8,247 nucleotides of DNA from Candidatus Woesearchaeota archaeon (GTDB lineage: Archaea > Nanobdellota > Nanobdellia > Woesearchaeales > ARS49). Every line of letters starts with the position of its first letter. The first letter of the stretch is position 1. Below are positions 4,937 to 8,247 of this stretch, in pieces. The DNA is taken from positions 1 through 8,247 of the forward strand of contig JACQMZ010000065.1 in the NCBI GenBank assembly GCA_016203345.1, written 5' to 3'. Position numbers and translations under genes: made by a program. The notes beneath the pieces were generated by a model. The model saw only the letters and a list, made by a program, of their open reading frames with translations, did not search any database and was not told where the DNA came from.

Positions 4937-5352
4937 ATCTTCTTGTCTGCCTGTGGAATATCATCCTTTTTTTCGCGAGCCGGCAACGAACTCCCACACT
5001 CCTTGCAATGAAACAACAAGCCAGGCACGCCGTACACGCTATGATACGCCTCCTCCTGAAAAATCAACGGCAGACCCATTACCAGTGAGTTGCACTTGGA
5101 ATCGCAACGATACGCAACATACACCATTTTGCCCAGACCGTGCCCAGGCAACATGAAAATTCTGTCTGGAACGCTACACGTCTTTGGATCAAGGTATACC
5201 GGAAAGGGCAGTCCTGCGCGCAGAGTCTCAAACGACTCTACCTTGCGGCCAATCACTGACGCAAACGCCTTTGCCAAATTCTCATCCAAACAGCCAAGGT
5301 CCCACATGGCGAATTCCTCTGTCAGCAACTGCCACGCTGTCTTTTCCGTCAT
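4927..5352 (-). CDS. Hypothetical protein with possible zinc-binding cysteines
   Basis: I do not recognise this 141-residue protein. The N-terminal 60 residues look helical (TEKTAWQLLTEEFAMW, then ENLAKAFASVIG). The middle is beta-rich (FPVYLDP, DRIFMLPGHGLGKMVYVAYRC). Two cysteine pairs, C83-x3-C87 (RCDSKC) and C116-x2-C119 (HCKECG), sit about 28 residues apart after beta strands and could hold one zinc ion, as in a zinc ribbon with a widened first knuckle. The tail is charged and probably disordered. The ATG at 5352 is preceded on the minus strand by CAGGGTC, a weak ribosome binding site, and by a TATA-like TTTAAAA about 25 bases upstream. Its end overlaps the end of ABCE1 by 10 bases, with no room for a terminator between them. 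The gene is probably real; its function is unknown. Confidence 0.7.
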   Translation of the reverse strand: MTEKTAWQLLTEEFAMWDLGCLDENLAKAFASVIGRKVESFETLRAGLPFPVYLDPKTCSVPDRIFMLPGHGLGKMVYVAYRCDSKCNSLVMGLPLIFQEEAYHSVYGVPGLLFHCKECGSSLPAREKKDDIPQADKKIQV

Positions 5353-5374
5353 GACCCTGACTGAAGAGAGATGG

Positions 5375-5387
5375 TTTTAAACATTAT
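5375..5387. promoter_or_regulatory. Shared promoter-like box between divergent genes (TTTTAAACATTAT)
   Basis: This box differs at one position from the one before ABCE1 (3119-3131). It contains the palindrome-like TTTAAA core and lies between two divergent genes, so it may serve both strands. Leftward it is about 25 bases from the ATG at 5352, giving a nearly leaderless message. Rightward it predicts a start near 5405-5410 and a leader of about 105 bases to the ATG at 5515. Confidence 0.4.
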
Positions 5388-5429
5388 GCTACACACAGAC
5401 TTTCTACAAGAGCGCTTAGTGTGCGAGAC

Positions 5430-5452
5430 TGCAACAACCTTTAGTTGTTGTG
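5430..5452 (+). promoter_or_regulatory. Leader hairpin 1 of the 5515 gene
   Basis: CAACAAC (5432-5438) pairs with GTTGTTG (5444-5450) around the loop CTTTA, and the stem can be extended outward by two G-U pairs. It lies in the predicted 5' leader. There is no T run directly after it, so it does not look like a terminator. Confidence 0.5.
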
Positions 5453-5482
5453 AAAATTAATGTTTGTCCTTGTTCTTGATGT

Positions 5483-5505
5483 GTTTGCAAACAACGTTTG
5501 CGGAG
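5483..5505 (+). promoter_or_regulatory. Leader hairpin 2 next to the Shine-Dalgarno site
   Basis: GCAAAC (5487-5492) pairs with GTTTGC (5496-5501) around the three-base loop AAC. GTTTGCAAAC at 5483-5492 is also a perfect 10-base palindrome. The downstream arm ends directly before GGAG (5502-5505), the ribosome binding site nine bases ahead of the ATG at 5515. The fold could alter ribosome access, or the palindrome could be a protein-binding site in DNA. Confidence 0.45.
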
Positions 5506-5514
5506 AAACAAAAC

Positions 5515-6030
5515 ATGAACCTCGAAACCATGACAACGGAAACACAACTGAAACAAATCAACACGGAGATAAAAAGCATCTACAAAGCGATGGTGCAACC
5601 TTTGAAGGTTGAGAAATATGATGCGCCAGTGCAAGGCGATGACCGCCTGGACGCCATGCCAACTTTCCTCAAGGCACCATTTACTGTGCTGAAGTTTGTC
5701 AACGACATCCTGCTGCCGCCACAGAAGACATATGCAGTAGGGGATGAAGCTCCCCTGACGAGCACGCCAACAGAAAACTCTGTTGCAATCCTGCCAGACA
5801 GACGCGTGAGCGGAGACCCTGCACAATTCCGCCAGCTGATGCTGCTGTTCCCGGAAGGAATCGGCGTGTGCAACGGCGGCGTCTATGGACAACGTCCTGC
5901 CAACCAGTACCACAAGGCCCAGACGTACATAGCTGTAGACCCAACCCTCAAGGACAAATTGTATTCCTGCATCCGGGAACGGGAACACCTGCTTGCAGAG
6001 CGACGCCAGCAGAGTCAGTGGTTGCCGTAA
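5515..6030 (+). CDS. Hypothetical protein, 171 aa
   Basis: I do not recognise this protein. From ATG 5515 it is 171 residues, with no signal peptide or membrane segment, so it is probably cytoplasmic. The N-terminal 30 residues (TETQLKQINTEIKSIYKAM) are a polar helix that may coil. The central part is mixed and contains LRKAPFTV-like strands (FLKAPFTVLKFVNDILLPP), then NSVAILPDRRVSG and a glycine-rich turn (PEGIGVCNGGVYG). The end is a charged helix (LYSCIREREHLLAERRQQSQW). The open frame runs further upstream (TTG 5464, ATG 5479), but only ATG 5515 has a GGAG site at a suitable distance; ATG 5530 is an inner alternative. The gene has a long leader with two hairpins and converges on the next gene with six bases between them. 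Function unknown. Confidence 0.72.
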   Translation: MNLETMTTETQLKQINTEIKSIYKAMVQPLKVEKYDAPVQGDDRLDAMPTFLKAPFTVLKFVNDILLPPQKTYAVGDEAPLTSTPTENSVAILPDRRVSGDPAQFRQLMLLFPEGIGVCNGGVYGQRPANQYHKAQTYIAVDPTLKDKLYSCIREREHLLAERRQQSQWLP

Positions 6031-6051
6031 ATTTTTTTACTTTTCTTTTTT
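6031..6051 (+). terminator. T-rich terminator for the 5515 gene
   Basis: Runs of seven, four and six T residues (6032-6038, 6041-6044, 6046-6051) follow the stop codon at once. Such tracts end archaeal transcription on this strand. They lie inside the last codons (Lys-rich RKKEK) of the converging gene, so the two genes share this DNA. Confidence 0.5.
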
Positions 6052-6858
6052 CCTTCCACCACTCGCGTACTCACTCAAGAAGTGCTCAAAGGGCTCTTCG
6101 TCATCAACACGCCAAGTCCTGATAAGATACGTGTGATCCTTGACGTTAAGCACCAGTGCCGGATCAATTATTTTTGGCGGTTTTGGTTTTACTTTTACAT
6201 CTAAAGTCAGCGAGTTTGCTGTTGGAATCCATAGGGCGCCACACTGAGGATTACCCGCATCGTGATCATCGAGCAAAAGTTCGCCTATAATTTGATTCCC
6301 ATATGCCTGCTGCAACACGCGGTGGTACTCCTGCAATGCTTCACGCTGTGCTTGCCGGATGCCTGCGCCTATCGTTCCAGGCAACGTAGCATTCACATTG
6401 ATTGTTTTCGTGTTGTAGTCTCGTCGCTGTACAATTTTGGCGAGAGTGGTTGTATGGCTGCCATCAAGCGGCACGTACGCGAACAGGGGAAGCGTAAGCT
6501 GCTTGACATCTCGCGCTTTTTCTTTCGTGTCAGGTGCGGTGTCATCACGCGCAACAAACGTTTTATCTTGTCGGGTCTCAATCCGAATGTATCTCTTAAG
6601 GTCGAAAAGTTCGCTGTCTAGTACAGGAAACGTCTGTGACAGTGCAGCAACCAGATACTCGTCAATAAATCTGTTCAACATTGCTGCACGGGCTTTCAAA
6701 TATTTCGAAATGCTTTTTTCATCCATAAGGAGAGGAGTGTTCCGGTGGACACGATCAATCTTCTCAACAATCTGTTCCAATTCCTTCTCATTCGACCGAC
6801 TCGAATGTTCTTCAAGTGTCTTTTCGAACTTCTCCATCACTGCAAGTGTTGTTGTCAT
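6037..6858 (-). CDS. Hypothetical protein, about 273 aa
   Basis: I do not recognise this protein. No signal peptide or membrane segment is seen. The N-terminal 80 residues are helical and charged (MEKFEKTLEEHSSRSNEKEL, then SISKYLKARAAMLNRFIDEYL), likely a coiled coil. A middle part contains RYIRIETRQ and a hydrophobic strand LTLPLFAYVPL. A helix rich in Gln and Arg (IRQAQREALQEYHRVLQQAYG) precedes a C-terminal beta domain with GALWIPTANSLTLDVKVKPKPP and DPALVLNVKDHTYLIRTWRVDDEEPFEHFL. The last part, with its acidic helix, resembles small ligand- or metal-binding folds, but I cannot name a family. The start is ATG 6858 rather than the TTG or ATG 12-15 bases upstream, because GGAGG (6864-6868) sits five bases before it. 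The gene lies 46 bases after the pyruvate-kinase-like gene and is probably in the same operon. Confidence 0.75.
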   Translation of the reverse strand: MTTTLAVMEKFEKTLEEHSSRSNEKELEQIVEKIDRVHRNTPLLMDEKSISKYLKARAAMLNRFIDEYLVAALSQTFPVLDSELFDLKRYIRIETRQDKTFVARDDTAPDTKEKARDVKQLTLPLFAYVPLDGSHTTTLAKIVQRRDYNTKTINVNATLPGTIGAGIRQAQREALQEYHRVLQQAYGNQIIGELLLDDHDAGNPQCGALWIPTANSLTLDVKVKPKPPKIIDPALVLNVKDHTYLIRTWRVDDEEPFEHFLSEYASGGRKKEK

Positions 6859-6863
6859 GGTTT

Positions 6864-6868
6864 CCTCC
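6864..6868 (-). promoter_or_regulatory. Shine-Dalgarno site that decides the start at 6858
   Basis: On the minus strand the sequence reads ATGGAGGAAACCATG. GGAGG lies five bases before the second ATG, the normal spacing, and would itself be coding if the first ATG (6870) were used. The second ATG is therefore preferred. Confidence 0.7.
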
Positions 6869-6904
6869 ATCAATTATTTTCTTTGTGTCTCACATCATAT
6901 TGTG

Positions 6905-7924
6905 TTATCTCGCTGATATTCTTGGCACATACACTCCGCCACGTGTTGTTGCCATAGCAGGCACAGGTGGAGTGTATATCGGTGAACCCTTCTTCACCAA
7001 CTCGTACCCGTAATCTCTCGCGAATTGGTCAATGATGTTTATTGCGGTGTTGACTGCCTCTTCCTTCATGCACAATCCGTCGCACAGCATGATCCGACGA
7101 TAGCCGCAGTCCAACAGGAACGCCAGATCGCTAAAATCAGCACAGCTTGGCTCTGGCTCGTTCGTGACAGACAACAAAATTCTCGACGCCGCGATCGCTT
7201 CAGGGTCACGCTTTGCAATCGCACGCGTGGCGGCGATAATATGATGCGGTTTGGGCACTTCAACAAACAAGTCACCTCTTGCAGTCAACAGCGAAAGTCC
7301 TGGCGCTTTCTTGAACTCAGTTGAAGCGTATCGCACGCCCTTGCGCGACTCAATCTTCGCCACGATGTCCGCATCAGGACCAGTATACTGCTTGAACTGG
7401 TCAATGTCCTGCTGGCTCTCCACGTAGGATAGCATATACTTGTTCATGCCACACTCGCGCGCCTTCTTCACCAGATCAATCTCGTACTGCGGCAAACTTC
7501 CCTTAACCTTAAGGCTTGGATCACGAATGCACACGCTCTCGCCCGGATTAATCCTATACTTAGGACCCTCACCAAAAATCAAGTGCGTGCCATCCTTGAT
7601 TTCAGTCAACAGCGCGCAGTCCGCGCCAGCCTTGAATAGCGTCACTGCAGGAAGCTTTACCTCAATCGGATGATTAACGACGAGCTCGCAACGGTCGTCG
7701 TTGGGCACGGCTTCCCGCACGCGCAACTGCCGCCCCTTGATGTCGAGGTATAAGGGTGTGCAGTGGGCAAGCCGGAACGCCTCGTCAAAAAATTCTTCCG
7801 GCGACTTGCCCATCGGAATAGCGCTGTTCATCCTAATCGCGGCAACCCGATCGTCCATGGCCGTGCGCTCAAAATGAGCAAACTCCGGCCACATCGTGAC
7901 AATCAATTCAAGCGGCTGTTTCAT
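6905..7924 (-). CDS. Minimal pyruvate-kinase-like protein lacking the C-terminal domain
   Basis: The 339-residue protein follows the catalytic part of pyruvate kinase (PEP + ADP to pyruvate + ATP) in order: IVTMWPE (8-14, for the TIGP strand), IRMNSAI (30-36, for RLNFSH), LYLDIKGRQLRV (58-69, for LDTKGPeiR), a shortened B domain (about 70-140), MLSYVESQQDI (164-174, for SFVR..DV), VAKIES (188-193, catalytic Lys190 and metal ligand Glu192), TARGDLFVEVP (214-224, metal ligand Asp218) and EPSCADFSDLAFLLDCGYRRIMLCDG (258-283, for PTRAEVSDVAnav.dG.DavMLSGE). The stretch holding the ATQML threonine is shortened; Thr254 is the likeliest substitute. Pyruvate kinases usually have about 470 residues; the C-terminal allosteric domain is absent. 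It may be a reduced pyruvate kinase or a relative with a different phosphoenol substrate. Its ATG overlaps the upstream stop (ATGA), implying coupled translation. Confidence 0.72.
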   Translation of the reverse strand: MKQPLELIVTMWPEFAHFERTAMDDRVAAIRMNSAIPMGKSPEEFFDEAFRLAHCTPLYLDIKGRQLRVREAVPNDDRCELVVNHPIEVKLPAVTLFKAGADCALLTEIKDGTHLIFGEGPKYRINPGESVCIRDPSLKVKGSLPQYEIDLVKKARECGMNKYMLSYVESQQDIDQFKQYTGPDADIVAKIESRKGVRYASTEFKKAPGLSLLTARGDLFVEVPKPHHIIAATRAIAKRDPEAIAASRILLSVTNEPEPSCADFSDLAFLLDCGYRRIMLCDGLCMKEEAVNTAINIIDQFARDYGYELVKKGSPIYTPPVPAMATTRGGVYVPRISAR

Positions 7925-8247
7925 GTTGACTTAGACCTCAGCACGCTCTTCATCGGCGACTTGGTCTTCTTGCTCAAGTGAGAGTTGTCAATAGTATTCG
8001 ACAACGCCTTCATCACCGTCCCCACCTGGGCTTTGGTCTGGCGCTCAGACAACTCCTTGGTAAAGTAGTCGACCTTGTCTGTCTCTGCTGCCAAGATCCC
8101 AAAGATGACGTCACAGATGCGCCCTGGCTCGTTCAAGATCACGACTTTGTCATCTCCAAGATATTTCGTCCATTGTGCGTGCAACGTCTTATCGATACTC
8201 GACATGTGGTCAGCGTCGCTACCATCATACAATTTCCGCACGCAGTA
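7921..8247 (-). CDS. C-terminal part of an unknown protein, cut by the window edge
   Basis: The frame is open to the last base, so the start probably lies outside; an internal GTG at 8241 would give only 106 residues. The visible part begins YCVRKLYDGSDADHM, continues with an amphipathic helix, a beta strand and turn (DDKVVILNEPGRICDVIFGILAAE), then a helix (VDYFTKELSERQ), and ends in a basic, probably disordered tail (KKTKSPMKSVLRSKS). The strand plus EPGRICDVIFGILA pattern is reminiscent of the last strand and helix of von Willebrand A or receiver-like folds, but this is a guess. It is the first visible gene of a minus-strand operon with the pyruvate-kinase-like gene, which it overlaps by four bases. 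Confidence 0.65.
   Translation of the reverse strand, partial: YCVRKLYDGSDADHMSSIDKTLHAQWTKYLGDDKVVILNEPGRICDVIFGILAAETDKVDYFTKELSERQTKAQVGTVMKALSNTIDNSHLSKKTKSPMKSVLRSKST

Noticed and set aside
5464..5514. Upstream start (TTG 5464 or ATG 5479) for the 171-residue protein
   Set aside because: No ribosome binding site precedes either, and they lie on the leader hairpin; GGAG at 5502-5505 points to ATG 5515.
1..8247. CRISPR array, insertion sequence or integrated virus
   Set aside because: No regularly spaced repeats, transposase, integrase or capsid-like gene was seen; the only mobile-type gene is the homing endonuclease.

Overview
The window is almost certainly archaeal. It encodes ABCE1/Rli1, the ribosome-recycling ATPase found only in archaea and eukaryotes. 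It also has a tRNA-Cys with an apparent bulge-helix-bulge intron and no encoded CCA, TATA-like boxes about 25 bp ahead of likely starts, and GGAG-type ribosome binding sites. Several proteins are divergent or reduced (a PurM with altered motifs, a pyruvate-kinase homologue without its C-terminal domain), which fits a small-genome archaeon such as a DPANN member. That placement is inference; nothing here fixes the phylum.

Left part (1-1190), accessory in character: a minus-strand ribbon-helix-helix/UPF0175 regulator or antitoxin, with no toxin visible inside the window, and a free-standing LAGLIDADG homing endonuclease on the plus strand that looks richer in AT-ending codons than the genes to its right.

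Centre-left (1200-1400), the most unusual part: a TATA-like box is followed at the expected distance by two stable hairpins with GAAA and UUCG loops, then a tRNA-Cys(GCA). The tRNA is complete only if an 18-nt insert between positions 8 and 9 is removed, and that insert folds into a bulge-helix-bulge. A 7-nt direct repeat (TGCGGAG), covering the first six acceptor bases of the tRNA, brackets the second hairpin.

Centre (1439-4936): a lipoprotein with a DM13 domain, coupled by a 4-nt overlap to a divergent purM; then ABCE1, preceded by a promoter-like box and a 31-nt hairpin ending six bases before its start codon.

Right part (4927-8247): an unknown protein with a possible zinc site (minus, overlapping the end of ABCE1 by 10 bp), an unknown plus-strand protein with a two-hairpin leader, and a minus-strand run of three genes: a partial unknown gene at the right edge, a minimal pyruvate-kinase-like protein overlapping it by 4 nt, and an unknown protein of about 273 residues with its own strong ribosome binding site. 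I cannot assign a pathway to this last run. No CRISPR array, rRNA, insertion sequence or origin is visible, and no stretch over 300 bases lacks a gene.
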